Positions 53,174-62,024 of a stretch of DNA of 64,000 nt are shown piece by piece. The stretch spans positions 124,001 through 188,000 of the forward strand of contig NZ_RSEK01000006.1 in assembly GCF_003958635.1 (NCBI RefSeq), in the 5' to 3' direction. Both the position numbers and the translations under genes were made by a program. The DNA comes from Altericroceibacterium xinjiangense (GTDB lineage Bacteria > Pseudomonadota > Alphaproteobacteria > Sphingomonadales > Sphingomonadaceae). Below the pieces are notes generated by a model. It saw only the letters and a list, made by a program, of their open reading frames with translations. It was not told where the DNA came from and ran no database searches. Within the stretch, counting starts at the first letter, position 1. Every line of letters begins with the position of its first letter.

Positions 53174-53800
53174 TCATGCTTTCGCGGCCCGGAATTCGCT
53201 CGCCTCCCGCGCCGCTTGTTGAATCGTCTCGCGGTCGGGCGGTCCTTTCCCGGCCACCCAGCTGCCGCCAACACACAGGACGGCGTCGAGCGCGAGCCAG
53301 TCCGGCGCGGTTTTGGCGCTGATCCCACCGGTGGGGCAGAACCGCACGCTGGCAAACGGAGCGGCCAGCGCCTTCAGCACCGGAATTCCGCCTGCGGCCT
53401 CGGCCGGGAAAAACTTGAAGTGCTTCAGCCCGAGATCAAGGCCGCGCATGATGTCTCCGGCTGTCGCCACGCCGGGCAGGAACGGCACGCCTTCCTGGAT
53501 CGCCGCCTTGGCCAGCGGCTCGGTCAGTCCGGGCGAGACGATGAATTCCGCCCCGGCCTCCAGCGCATCGGCTAGCTCGTGCTGGTTCGTCACCGTACCG
53601 GCCCCTACGATCGCGCCATCGACCTGCTTCATTGCCCGGATCACCTCCAGCGCCGCGCACGTGCGCAAGGTGACCTCGATCGCCCGAAGCCCACCCGCGA
53701 CGAGGGCTTCGGCCAGTGGCACCGCCTGCGCGGCGTCCTCGACCACCAACACCGGAATGACCGGCGCCGTAAGCATGATGTCCTCGATCGAGCGGCTCAT
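53174..53800 (-). CDS. eda: 2-Dehydro-3-deoxyphosphogluconate (KDPG) aldolase
   Basis: Entner-Doudoroff aldolase of 208 residues that splits KDPG into pyruvate and glyceraldehyde 3-phosphate. Class I aldolase features: the general-base Glu in IEVTLRT, VGAGTVTNQHEL, and the Schiff-base Lys in LGLKHFKFFPAEAAGG; phosphate binding is at CPTGGIS. AGGAG lies 8 bases before the ATG. Other Entner-Doudoroff genes (zwf, edd) are not adjacent. It is first in a two-gene unit with the PEP-carboxylase homologue. Confidence 0.94.
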   Translation of the reverse strand: MSRSIEDIMLTAPVIPVLVVEDAAQAVPLAEALVAGGLRAIEVTLRTCAALEVIRAMKQVDGAIVGAGTVTNQHELADALEAGAEFIVSPGLTEPLAKAAIQEGVPFLPGVATAGDIMRGLDLGLKHFKFFPAEAAGGIPVLKALAAPFASVRFCPTGGISAKTAPDWLALDAVLCVGGSWVAGKGPPDRETIQQAAREASEFRAAKA

Positions 53801-54032
53801 GCAGTCTTCTCCTGTTTATGCAGCGTGCGACGGGCAGGCTTGCCGCGATTTTGATCAACGAATGAGGGCAGCCTTGTTCGTGCATCGACCGAATGCGCCC
53901 GGAAAAGTTCCACGGGCCGCGTTGAGGCCTCTTGTTCCACCACCATGTTCCACTCGGCAGCCTCTCCCTCTGCGCTTCCGCTCGACATGCCTCAGGATAA
54001 AGCAAGCGCCGAAAACCGCAAAACAACTTGTT
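53801..54032. other. Intergenic promoter region between eda and the orphan gene
   Basis: About 230 bases between divergent genes. No coding frame is convincing. Near its right end is an imperfect 19-base dyad, CGCAAAACAACTTGTTGCG (54017-54035), that partly overlaps the Fur-like box beginning at 54033. No tRNA or other RNA was recognised. Confidence 0.5.
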
Positions 54033-54051
54033 GCGAATGACTATCAATAGC
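54033..54051. promoter_or_regulatory. Fur-like box ahead of the orphan gene
   Basis: GCGAATGACTATCAATAGC agrees with the classical 19-base Fur consensus (three GATAAT-type hexamers) at 13 positions. Its eight-base arms are complementary at six positions. It ends 35 bases before the ATG at 54087. The near-identical site at 43011-43030 lies before the siderophore receptor operon. Confidence 0.6.
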
Positions 54052-54086
54052 GATATTGTCCGATCATCAGCAAGGGAGATGCAACC

Positions 54087-54539
54087 ATGGAGATGTCGGT
54101 CATCAAAAGCGAACTCCTCTGGTGCGATTTCATCGTACTGCGAATGCTCCGGCGGCGGCATGCAGCCGTGGAGGCAGGAGAACGGGAAATCCCTAATCTA
54201 ATCGACCTCTCGGCTGAGCTTGGCGTCACGCCAGAGGCTGCAATTGCGCTGCACAGCGTGTTCCAGTTAACCGAAGGCTGCCTCGGCCGGCCGCTGGAAG
54301 CGGAATGCTGCTGCAGCCAAACCATCGGCCCGGACGAGCGCGCTATCCTTGCCTTGATGGCGAGCGCTTGCGGAAAACCACCGGCATGCGCCACGCGATC
54401 CTTGCCGCACGGCTTGCCGGGAGCCTTAGCCTGGGCCGTGGAAACCGCGCGGCGCCTGCTGAACGCGCCGCTCCCCTATGCCGGCCCTGCATCGGACCGC
54501 TCCTGCCCCTGCCCGACGCCGGTTCACCAAAGCTCCTGA
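54087..54539 (+). CDS. Orphan Cys-rich protein, probably iron-regulated
   Basis: A 150-residue protein of no family I recognise. ATG 54087 follows AAGGGAG. The N-terminal half looks helical (LLWCDFIVLRMLRRRHAAVEAGE, then LIDLSAELGVTPEAAIALHSVFQLTEGCLGR). The second half holds two cysteine clusters, AECCCSQT (about 73-78) and SCPCPT near the C-terminus. No signal peptide or membrane helix is seen, so it is likely cytoplasmic. The upstream Fur-like box suggests it is made when iron is scarce; metal binding through the cysteines is a guess. The C-terminal 40 residues are low-complexity and may be poorly conserved. Confidence 0.65.
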   Translation: MEMSVIKSELLWCDFIVLRMLRRRHAAVEAGEREIPNLIDLSAELGVTPEAAIALHSVFQLTEGCLGRPLEAECCCSQTIGPDERAILALMASACGKPPACATRSLPHGLPGALAWAVETARRLLNAPLPYAGPASDRSCPCPTPVHQSS

Positions 54540-54588
54540 ACCGAATCCGGGCCGGCGCGTTGGTTCGCTAGAAAGGCAGATCCGAAGA

Positions 54589-55185
54589 ATGCGCCCCATC
54601 CCGTTCCTGTCCGAAGCGAGGCGGTCCCAGTTGTCGCCCCCTGAAAGAGCCGACATCGCGATCCTGCGGAAAATGGAACCGGCGATCCGCAGCAAACTGG
54701 GCTACTGGACTGGCAAGATCGGCAATCTCGCCGACGAACCTCCGCTGCGCGCCTTTGCGGCAGGATGCTTTGCAATCGGCGTGTTTGGCGGACACGCGCG
54801 CTTGCGCCGCGCAGCGCTGCGGATGCTGGCGGCGCATACCCTGGCGACAGCCGTCAAGACCGTGGGCAAGAACAACATCGACCGCAGCCGTCCGATGGCT
54901 TTGCTCGACGACAAGCGCTACCTCATGGCTTCCGGCCATTCGCACGAGGCAGCCTTGCAGTCTTTTCCTTCCGGGCACACGGCCGGCTCTGTCGCAGTGG
55001 CTCACGGCTTCACGCAGGAGTACCCGAGGCACGGTGCCGCCGCGTACGGGGTTGCGGCCACGCTCGGCTTTCTGCAAATCTTCCGCCGCGCCCATTTCCC
55101 GGGCGATGTGCTGGCCGGCGCGGTCGTAGGGATGGCCGCGGGGGCTATCGCCGATGCGCTGCTCACGCCAATTCTCGGCGAATGA
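54589..55185 (+). CDS. PAP2-family phosphatase
   Basis: A 198-residue type 2 phosphatidic-acid-phosphatase-like protein. All three motifs are present: K-x6-RP in KNNIDRSRP, PSGH in QSFPSGHTAG, and the third motif in RRAHFPGDVLAG with its His and Asp. Hydrophobic segments near 55-75, 90-105 and 150-190 suggest membrane location. ATG 54589 is chosen as the first in-frame start with family-like sequence; the open frame upstream overlaps the orphan gene. It overlaps the likely ppk start by four bases, so a link to polyphosphate or lipid-phosphate metabolism is plausible. Confidence 0.85.
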   Translation: MRPIPFLSEARRSQLSPPERADIAILRKMEPAIRSKLGYWTGKIGNLADEPPLRAFAAGCFAIGVFGGHARLRRAALRMLAAHTLATAVKTVGKNNIDRSRPMALLDDKRYLMASGHSHEAALQSFPSGHTAGSVAVAHGFTQEYPRHGAAAYGVAATLGFLQIFRRAHFPGDVLAGAVVGMAAGAIADALLTPILGE

Positions 55186-57398
55186 CGCCCGGTTTCACAG
55201 AACTGTCATATGGCGCGCCCATGCAGGGGCTGGACGGAAAACGCGCGATGGATACTTCCCCGAACTTGCCTCAGCCCCGGGCGGAGGGCGCCGACGCGCG
55301 CTTCTTCAACCGCGAACTCAGTTGGCTCGCGTTCAACCGGCGCGTGCTCGACGAAGCGTGCAACACCGAATACCCGCTGCTGGAGCGTCTCCGCTTTCTG
55401 ACGATTTCCGGCAGCAACCTGGACGAGTTCCTGATGGTTCGCGTGGCCGGGCTTGCCGGACAGGTCCGCCGCGGAATTGAGCAAACGTCCATCGACGGAC
55501 GCACTCCGACGCAGCAGCTTGCAGCCGTTCGGGAAGAAGTGAAGCGGCTCGAACGTTCGCAGCAGACGATCTGGAAATCCCTGCAGAAGGAGCTCGACCA
55601 GGCCGGGATCATCCTGGCTTCAGGCCACCAGCTGAAACCCGGCGCGGCGCGATGGCTGAAGGAATACCTCCAGTCGCACATCATCCCGGTGATAACCCCC
55701 CAGGCGATCGATCCGGCCCACCCCTTCCCGTTCGTGTCCAATCGCGGCATGGGATTGATGTTCTCGCTCTCCCGGCGAAGCGATGGGGCGCAGGTGATGG
55801 AGATGATCCTGATCCCGCCGACCTTGCCGCGGCTGGTTCGCGTTCCCGGGCCGGAAACGCTCTATATCGCCATCGAAGACCTCCTCTGCCGCTATGCCGC
55901 GCTGATTTTCCCCGGCTTCCGGGTGGAAGGCAGCGGAATATTCCGCGTACTTCGAGACAGCGACATCGAGATCGAGGAAGACGCTGAGGATCTGGTTCGC
56001 CACTTCCGCAGCGCGATCCAGCGCCGCCGCCGGGGCAAGGTCATCCATCTCGAACTGGAAGCCGACTTCGACCTTGAGGCCGAGGCCTTGCTGCGCAACC
56101 AGCTGGGTCTGAAAAACGCTATCATCCGGAAAAACGAAGGGTTCATCGGGATCGTCGGCCTGGCCGACATCATCGAGGAAGATCGGCCGGAACTGAAGTT
56201 CGATGCCTACAGCCCCCGCTATCCCGAGCGGATCCTGGAACATGACGGCGATTGCTTCGCCGCGATCCGGGAGAAGGACATCGTCATCCAGCACCCCTAC
56301 GAGAGCTTCGAGGTGGTGGTCGATTTTCTCCTGCAGGCAGCGGCCGATCCCGATGTGGTCGCCATCAAGCAGACGCTTTACCGGGCGGGTCATCAGTCCC
56401 CGGTAATCGCCGCGCTGATCGCGGCGGCCGAAGCGGGCAAGTCGGTAACTGCGGTGGTCGAGCTCAAGGCCCGTTTCGACGAAGAACAGAACCTGATGTG
56501 GGCTTCCCAGCTGGAACGCGCCGGAGTGCAGGTGATCTACGGCTTCGTCGAGTGGAAGACCCATGCGAAAGTCTCGATGGTCGTACGGCGGGAAGGCAAC
56601 AGCTACCGTACCTACTGCCACTTCGGGACAGGCAACTACCACCCGGTCACGACCAAGATCTACACCGACCTCAGCTTCTTCACCGCCGACCCCAAGGCCG
56701 GGCGCGATGCGGCGCGGTTGTTCAACTATATCACCGGTTACGTCGAACCGCGTCGGACAGAGCTGCTCTCGATTGCGCCGATCAGCCTGCGGGACAGACT
56801 TTACGCCTGCATCGAGCGGGAGATCGCCAACGCAGCCAAGGGAAAGCCCTCCGGCATCTGGGCCAAGATGAACGCCCTGACGGACGAGGGACTGATTGAG
56901 CGGCTCTATGCGGCCAGTCAGGCTGGAGTGCCGATCGATCTCGTCATCCGGGGGATCTGCTGCCTGAGGCCCGGCGTGCCCGGGTTGTCGGACACGATCC
57001 GGGTCAAGTCCATCATCGGCCGGTTTCTTGAGCATAGCCGCATCTGGGCTTTCGCTAACGGATCCAACCTGCCGAGCAGGAGAGCGACCGTGTTCATCTC
57101 TTCGGCCGACGGCATGTCCCGGAACCTGGAACGGCGAGTCGAAACGCTGGTCCCGCTGCGCAACCCGACGGTCCACGACCAAGTGTTACACCAGGTCATG
57201 CTCGCCAACCTGCTGGATACCCAGCGCAGCTGGAAACTTCGGGCCGATGGTCAGTATGAACGGGGGGTGCCGGAAGGGCGGGAGTTCAATCTCCACCGCT
57301 ATTTCATGACCAACCCTTCGCTTTCCGGCCGCGGCGGAGCACTGGAAAGCGGAGGAGAGGTTCCCCGGCTTTCCTTGCGCCGCGGACGGGAGAGGTAA
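55182..57398 (+). CDS. ppk: Polyphosphate kinase 1
   Basis: Makes polyphosphate from ATP. The body starts with RFFNRELSWLAFNRRVLDEA and contains PFPFVSNRGMGL, HPYESFEVVVDFL, KQTLYRAG, the first catalytic His in YCHFGTGNYH, and the second phospholipase-D-like His in FLEHSRIWAF. The ATG at 55182 overlaps the PAP2 stop and gives 738 residues; ATG codons at 55221 and 55248 are alternatives (the last gives 716), and no ribosome site settles the choice. The stop overlaps the ppx ATG by one base (TAATG), so synthesis and degradation enzymes are coupled. Confidence 0.94.
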   Translation: MTPGFTELSYGAPMQGLDGKRAMDTSPNLPQPRAEGADARFFNRELSWLAFNRRVLDEACNTEYPLLERLRFLTISGSNLDEFLMVRVAGLAGQVRRGIEQTSIDGRTPTQQLAAVREEVKRLERSQQTIWKSLQKELDQAGIILASGHQLKPGAARWLKEYLQSHIIPVITPQAIDPAHPFPFVSNRGMGLMFSLSRRSDGAQVMEMILIPPTLPRLVRVPGPETLYIAIEDLLCRYAALIFPGFRVEGSGIFRVLRDSDIEIEEDAEDLVRHFRSAIQRRRRGKVIHLELEADFDLEAEALLRNQLGLKNAIIRKNEGFIGIVGLADIIEEDRPELKFDAYSPRYPERILEHDGDCFAAIREKDIVIQHPYESFEVVVDFLLQAAADPDVVAIKQTLYRAGHQSPVIAALIAAAEAGKSVTAVVELKARFDEEQNLMWASQLERAGVQVIYGFVEWKTHAKVSMVVRREGNSYRTYCHFGTGNYHPVTTKIYTDLSFFTADPKAGRDAARLFNYITGYVEPRRTELLSIAPISLRDRLYACIEREIANAAKGKPSGIWAKMNALTDEGLIERLYAASQAGVPIDLVIRGICCLRPGVPGLSDTIRVKSIIGRFLEHSRIWAFANGSNLPSRRATVFISSADGMSRNLERRVETLVPLRNPTVHDQVLHQVMLANLLDTQRSWKLRADGQYERGVPEGREFNLHRYFMTNPSLSGRGGALESGGEVPRLSLRRGRER

Positions 57399-58879
57399 TG
57401 AACGGAGTGGACACGAACCGGTCGAAGTCGACAGATGCGCGTGCAGTGATCGACATCGGGTCGAACACGGTACGCCTGGTCGTCTACGGCGGACCGCGCC
57501 GCGCGCCCACCATTCTGCTGAATGAGAAAGTGACCGCGCGGCTCGGGCGACAGCTGGCGAAGACCGGCTCGATGCCGGAAGAGGCGTGCAGTCTGGCGCT
57601 GGGCGGACTGGCGCGGTTCGCCCTGCTGGTGACAGAAATGCAGGTGGAGGACGTGCAGACCGTCGCCACCGCTGCTGTACGCGACGCTGACAATGGGGCG
57701 GAGTTTCTGGAGCGCGTGGCGGCGCTCGGCCTTGCTCCCCGCCTGCTGAGCGGGAGGGAAGAAGCGGAAACCAGCGCATTCGGGGTGCTGGGGGCGTTCC
57801 CCGGCGCAAGTGGAATCGTAGCCGATCTGGGCGGCGGGAGCCTGGAACTGGTGGAGATCGCACAGGATGCGCCAAGCCATGGGCTCAGCCTGCCTTTGGG
57901 TACGCTGCGCCTTCCCGGAATGCGCGCTCAAGGGGCGGCGAAGTTCGACAAGAGCGTTCGCAGGATGATCGCTCAGGCAGACTACGCAGCCGAAAAGGGC
58001 GAAAACCTGTTCCTTGTCGGCGGCACGCTCCGGTCCTTTGCACGCTACGCGATGGTCGCGGCCGGATCGCCGCTTGAGGATCCTCACGGATACGTCCTCG
58101 ACCCCGCACAGGCGGCCGAAGTTTGCGCGGCCCTGTCCACAGGCAAACCCGGCGAGCTGGAACGCATTCCCGGCATCTCCTCGTCCCGGGCGGCGATGTT
58201 GCCCGATGCCGCCGCGCTGCTCGGGGTGCTGATCGACGAACTGCAACCAAGCCGGTTGACCGTGTCAGCCTGGGGATTGCGCGAAGGGCTGCTGTATCAG
58301 GCGATGACCCCGATCACTCGGGCACAGGACCCGCTGCTCGCTGGTGCCGCGGACTTCACCTCCCCATCCGGAGCAACGCTGGTCACGGCCACGGTGGTGG
58401 CCGGCTGGACTGCCGATATCGCCGCCGCGGCGGGGGACGGACCGCACCGCCTGCGGCTGGCGGCGATCATGCTCGCGCTCGCGCTGGCGCGGCTCGAACC
58501 GAACATCCGTCGGCGGCACGCGCTGGACTGGGCGCTGCACAAGCGGTGGATCGGTGTCGGCGCGCCGGATCGCGCCGTTCTCGGCGCGGCTCTTCTCGGC
58601 GCGTGCGGAAGTTCGAAGCTGCCAGGCGAACTGCAGGACCTCGCTTCGCCCGAACAGCTGAAGGAAGGGCTAATCTGGGGGCTGGCAACCCGGCTTTGCC
58701 GCAAACTTGCGGCCGGTACGGTCCGCTCTTTCGGAGAGACGCGCCTGCGGGTGGAGGATGACGCGGTAGTCCTCCACCTTTCGGAACGGCTGATGCCGCT
58801 TTACCAGGATTCGATCGAGAAAGACCTTAAGCAGGTGGCCGAGAAGCTGGGGCGCGGCTGGCGCGTCGATCGCCTCTAG
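57398..58879 (+). CDS. ppx: Exopolyphosphatase (Ppx/GppA family)
   Basis: Removes terminal phosphate from polyphosphate; some members hydrolyse pppGpp. The 493 residues have the actin-like ATPase fold with AVIDIGSNTVRLVVYGG (phosphate 1), ATAAVRDA and VADLGGGSLELVEI (phosphate 2), followed by a helical HD-like C-domain from about 315. Gene order ppk-ppx favours exopolyphosphatase over GppA. It converges on the cytidine deaminase gene with a 15-base gap, and no terminator hairpin is seen there. Confidence 0.93.
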   Translation: MNGVDTNRSKSTDARAVIDIGSNTVRLVVYGGPRRAPTILLNEKVTARLGRQLAKTGSMPEEACSLALGGLARFALLVTEMQVEDVQTVATAAVRDADNGAEFLERVAALGLAPRLLSGREEAETSAFGVLGAFPGASGIVADLGGGSLELVEIAQDAPSHGLSLPLGTLRLPGMRAQGAAKFDKSVRRMIAQADYAAEKGENLFLVGGTLRSFARYAMVAAGSPLEDPHGYVLDPAQAAEVCAALSTGKPGELERIPGISSSRAAMLPDAAALLGVLIDELQPSRLTVSAWGLREGLLYQAMTPITRAQDPLLAGAADFTSPSGATLVTATVVAGWTADIAAAAGDGPHRLRLAAIMLALALARLEPNIRRRHALDWALHKRWIGVGAPDRAVLGAALLGACGSSKLPGELQDLASPEQLKEGLIWGLATRLCRKLAAGTVRSFGETRLRVEDDAVVLHLSERLMPLYQDSIEKDLKQVAEKLGRGWRVDRL

Positions 58880-58894
58880 CGCTTCCGATTACCG

Positions 58895-59338
58895 TCAGGC
58901 GAGCCGCGCGGGACCGAAGGCGGCGGGCAGCAGTTCGGACAAGCGGGCGGTGCGGACTTCGCTTTCCCCGCAGCAATGGATCAGTGGGTCCGTCCCTCCC
59001 AGCCCGGCGAGTTCCATCAGCACCTGACGGCAGCGGCCGCACGGCGTGACGACATCAGCGCCGCTTGCCGTCACCGCGACGGCGACCAGCCCGCCGCGGC
59101 GTCCCTGCGCCATCGCCTGCCCGACCGCCACCGTTTCGGCGCACAGCGTCAGCCCGTAGCTGGCGTTCTCCACGTTGGTCCCAGTCACGATCGTTCCATC
59201 AGCGAAGCGCAGGGCGGCGCCGACCTTGAAGCGGGAATACGGGGCGTAGGAATGAACCGCTGCACCGCGCGCGGCGGCGATGAGATCGGAGTCCTTGCGT
59301 GCGTCGGGTGTTTCTGGTGAGGAGTCGTTCTGGTCCAT
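58895..59338 (-). CDS. cdd: Cytidine deaminase
   Basis: Zinc enzyme of 147 residues that deaminates cytidine and deoxycytidine. It shows YAPYSRFKVGAAL, the zinc Cys and catalytic Glu in LCAETVAVGQAM (the C-A-E form, where the small deaminases use CAE), and the CxxC pair in VTPCGRCRQVLMEL. ATG 59338 is preferred; the longer frame upstream lacks family sequence. It is divergent from the S1/P1 nuclease gene and sits with other nucleoside genes to the right. Confidence 0.93.
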   Translation of the reverse strand: MDQNDSSPETPDARKDSDLIAAARGAAVHSYAPYSRFKVGAALRFADGTIVTGTNVENASYGLTLCAETVAVGQAMAQGRRGGLVAVAVTASGADVVTPCGRCRQVLMELAGLGGTDPLIHCCGESEVRTARLSELLPAAFGPARLA

Positions 59339-59517
59339 GGCTGGTTCCGTTCTGCTGCCGTGCCTGCGGGACGATCGGTCCGAAGCAGCCTGCGGCGATA
59401 TCTCACCCCCCATGCAGGCAGACGGCCCCTGTGTGTAGTGCAAACCCGTGGGAAGTGTAATCAAACTGACCCACGCTTCCGGCAGGGCGTCGCCGGGTTC
59501 GTTGTTCCGGAACAGAC

Positions 59518-60315
59518 ATGAAATCACGGGTTATTCTTCCGCTGCTTTCCCTGGCAGCGTTGCTTGCGCCGTCTCCGGCACTGGCTTGGGGCAAGACCGG
59601 CCACCGCGTGGCGGCCGCAATCGCTGAGGATACGGTAAGCGGCGCGACCCGCGCCCACATCCGCACTATCCTCGGCACCGAAACGCTTGAGGAAGCGTCC
59701 ACCTGGCCGGACGAAATGCGGTCCAGCCCCGATCCGTTCTGGGCCACGGCCACTCCCTGGCATTACGTGACCGTCGAAGGCGCGCATTACGATCATGCTC
59801 CGGCCGAAGGCGACGCCGTGACCGCGCTGGACCGGTTCCGCGCAATCCTGCGCGATCCGGCCAGCAGCCTTGAGCAAAAGCAGCTCGCCCTGCGGTTCAT
59901 CGTCCATATCGTGGCCGATCTCCACCAGCCGCTGCACACCGGCAACGGGACGGATCGCGGCGGCAACGACGTGAAGGTGGCCTGGTTCGGCCAACCGACC
60001 AATCTGCATACCGTATGGGACAGCAAGCTGGTGGATGAGGAGCAGCTGGCCTTCTCCGAAATGGCCGACCGGCTCCAGCGCCGGATGACGCCGCAGCAGG
60101 TGATCGCCTGGTGGAATTCCGACCCGATGGTGTGGATTGGGGAGAGCACCGCGATCCGCGACACGATCTACCCGGCTGAGCCGAGCCTGTCCTACGATTA
60201 TATCTACCGCCACACCCCTGTCGTGAAGCAGCGGCTGGCTCAGGCCGGCATCCGCCTCGCCGCTTACCTGGATGGGGTTTTCTCCGCCCAAGGGACGACC
60301 ACGGCGGGCGAATGA
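59518..60315 (+). CDS. S1/P1-type zinc nuclease
   Basis: Secreted trinuclear-zinc nuclease of 265 residues. Signal peptide cleavage before Trp24 (PALA-WGKTGH) leaves Trp as the mature N-terminus, which is itself a zinc ligand in this family. Other ligands are visible: His in GKTGHRVAA, Asp in STWPDEM, His in TPWHYV, His and Asp in FIVHIVADLHQPLH, and His/Asp in NLHTVWDSKL. It degrades single-stranded DNA or RNA to 5'-nucleotides. It overlaps the 5'-nucleotidase gene by four bases, suggesting sequential periplasmic nucleic-acid salvage. Confidence 0.93.
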   Translation: MKSRVILPLLSLAALLAPSPALAWGKTGHRVAAAIAEDTVSGATRAHIRTILGTETLEEASTWPDEMRSSPDPFWATATPWHYVTVEGAHYDHAPAEGDAVTALDRFRAILRDPASSLEQKQLALRFIVHIVADLHQPLHTGNGTDRGGNDVKVAWFGQPTNLHTVWDSKLVDEEQLAFSEMADRLQRRMTPQQVIAWWNSDPMVWIGESTAIRDTIYPAEPSLSYDYIYRHTPVVKQRLAQAGIRLAAYLDGVFSAQGTTTAGE

Positions 60316-62024
60316 AATTTCCGCTTTTCTGTACCGCAGCCCTGCTGGCGCTTGCCGGCTGCGCAACGCCCCTCGCCCGGCTCGAACCGGTCCCGCCGCC
60401 CCCGATTGAAGTGCAGATCCTCGCGATCAACGACTTCCACGGCAATCTGGAGGCTCCCGGAATCTCGGTCGAGGCGGATGCAGGGGACGGAACACGCGTG
60501 CAGGTGCCCGCAGGCGGAGTCGCCGTTCTGGCCGGGGCAGCTGCGGCCTTGCGGGCGGGCGCGCGCTATTCGATGACGGTGTCCGCCGGCGACATGATCG
60601 GCGCCTCGCCGCTGTCTTCCGCGCTGTTCCTTGACGAGCCGACGGTCCAGGCGATGGAGCTTGTCGGGGTCGAATACAACGCGGTCGGCAACCACGAATT
60701 CGACAAGGGCGCCGATGAGCTTGTCCGCATGCAGCAAGGCGGATGCACCGTGCACACCCCGCGCCAGCCCTGCCGGCTGGAGCCGTTCGACGGCGCCGCG
60801 TTCGCCTTCCTAGCGGCGAACGTGCAGACCGAGAGCGGCGAAACCCTGTTCCCCGGCTGGGCGATCAAGGATTTTGGCCCGGTACAAGTCGGGCTTATCG
60901 GGATGACCCTGAAGGACACCGCGACGCTGGTTACTCCCGGAGGAGTCGAGGGGCTGACTTTCGGCGACGAAGCAGCAACCGCCAACGCGCTGGTCCCTCG
61001 CCTGAAAGCCGCCGGGGCCGATGCCGTCGTGCTGCTGATCCACCAAGGCGGACGGATGGAGACCGATAGCGATCCGAGCTGCCCCGGCCTGACGGGCGAT
61101 ATCCTGCCGATCCTGGACAAGCTGGACCCGGAAATCGACCTCGTCGTGTCCGGCCACACGCATCAGGCCTATGTCTGCAAGCTGGCGCGAAAAGGCGGAG
61201 GACCGCCGCTGCTGCTGACCAGCGCCGGGCGGTACGGAACCCGGATCAGCGACATCCGGCTTGCGTTCCAGCCCGACGGCACGCTGATCGCTGCGGATGC
61301 GGACAATGTCATCGTCCGCGAGGCGTCGTCCGCGGTCGTGCCGTTGCTGCCCGCGTTCGCTCCCGATGCAGCGACAGCCGCGCTGGTGCAACGCTATGTC
61401 TCGGCATCGCGGACCGAAGCGGCCCGCGTGGTGGGAACGCTCTCAGGCCCGGTAACGCGGCAGCCGAATGCCGCAGGCGAAGACCTTGCCGGGTTGCTGA
61501 TCGCGGACGCTCATCTCGCGGCCGGACGGGCGAAGGGAGCCGAGATTGCCTTCTTCAACCAGGGCGGCGCGCGCACGGGTCTGACACCGGGAGAAAACGG
61601 CGCGATCACGTACGGCCAGATCTTCGCGATGCAGCCGTTCGGCAATACGGTGACGGTGCTGACGCTGACCGGGGCCCAACTGAAGGCGTTGCTGGAACAG
61701 CAGTTCGCCAGCGGCTCCAACACAACGCAGGAACCGACGATGCTCTTCCCCAGCGAAGGTTTCTCCTTCGCTTACGATCTGTCGCGCCCGGCGGGCGAAC
61801 GGGTCGTGGAGATGCGCCTGAACGGAGGACCGGTGACCCCCGGCAGGCGCTACCGTATCGCCGTCAATTCCTTCCTGGCGAGCGGAGGCGACAACTTCAC
61901 CGTGCTGAAACAAGCAACGGACAGGGTGGACGCAGGGCTGGATCTCGAAGCGCTGGAAGGGCTTTTGAAGCCCGGCGCAGCGGTACCGCAGCCGGGGCGG
62001 ATCCGCAGGCTGGGCAACAATTAA
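60312..62024 (+). CDS. 5'-Nucleotidase / UDP-sugar hydrolase family lipoprotein
   Basis: Periplasmic or surface lipoprotein of 570 residues (lipobox LAGC, Cys17). The metallophosphatase domain has ILAINDFHGNLE, VSAGDMIGASP, AVGNHEFDKG, LIHQGG and VVSGHTHQAY, which together supply the dimetal site. The C-terminal 5'-nucleotidase domain runs from about 370 (FFNQGGARTGL, ITYGQIFAMQPFGNTV, YRIAVNSFLASGGDNFTVL). It converts nucleotides to nucleosides, following the nuclease encoded just upstream and possibly feeding the NupC transporter downstream. Its TAA shares the four-base TTAA with the stop of the convergent yhhQ gene. Confidence 0.94.
   Translation: MKFPLFCTAALLALAGCATPLARLEPVPPPPIEVQILAINDFHGNLEAPGISVEADAGDGTRVQVPAGGVAVLAGAAAALRAGARYSMTVSAGDMIGASPLSSALFLDEPTVQAMELVGVEYNAVGNHEFDKGADELVRMQQGGCTVHTPRQPCRLEPFDGAAFAFLAANVQTESGETLFPGWAIKDFGPVQVGLIGMTLKDTATLVTPGGVEGLTFGDEAATANALVPRLKAAGADAVVLLIHQGGRMETDSDPSCPGLTGDILPILDKLDPEIDLVVSGHTHQAYVCKLARKGGGPPLLLTSAGRYGTRISDIRLAFQPDGTLIAADADNVIVREASSAVVPLLPAFAPDAATAALVQRYVSASRTEAARVVGTLSGPVTRQPNAAGEDLAGLLIADAHLAAGRAKGAEIAFFNQGGARTGLTPGENGAITYGQIFAMQPFGNTVTVLTLTGAQLKALLEQQFASGSNTTQEPTMLFPSEGFSFAYDLSRPAGERVVEMRLNGGPVTPGRRYRIAVNSFLASGGDNFTVLKQATDRVDAGLDLEALEGLLKPGAAVPQPGRIRRLGNN

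Noticed and set aside
53801-54086. Search for a small RNA or tRNA in the eda upstream gap
   Set aside because: No cloverleaf, no terminator-like hairpin with U tract and no recognisable RNA family; only the dyads near the orphan gene stand out.
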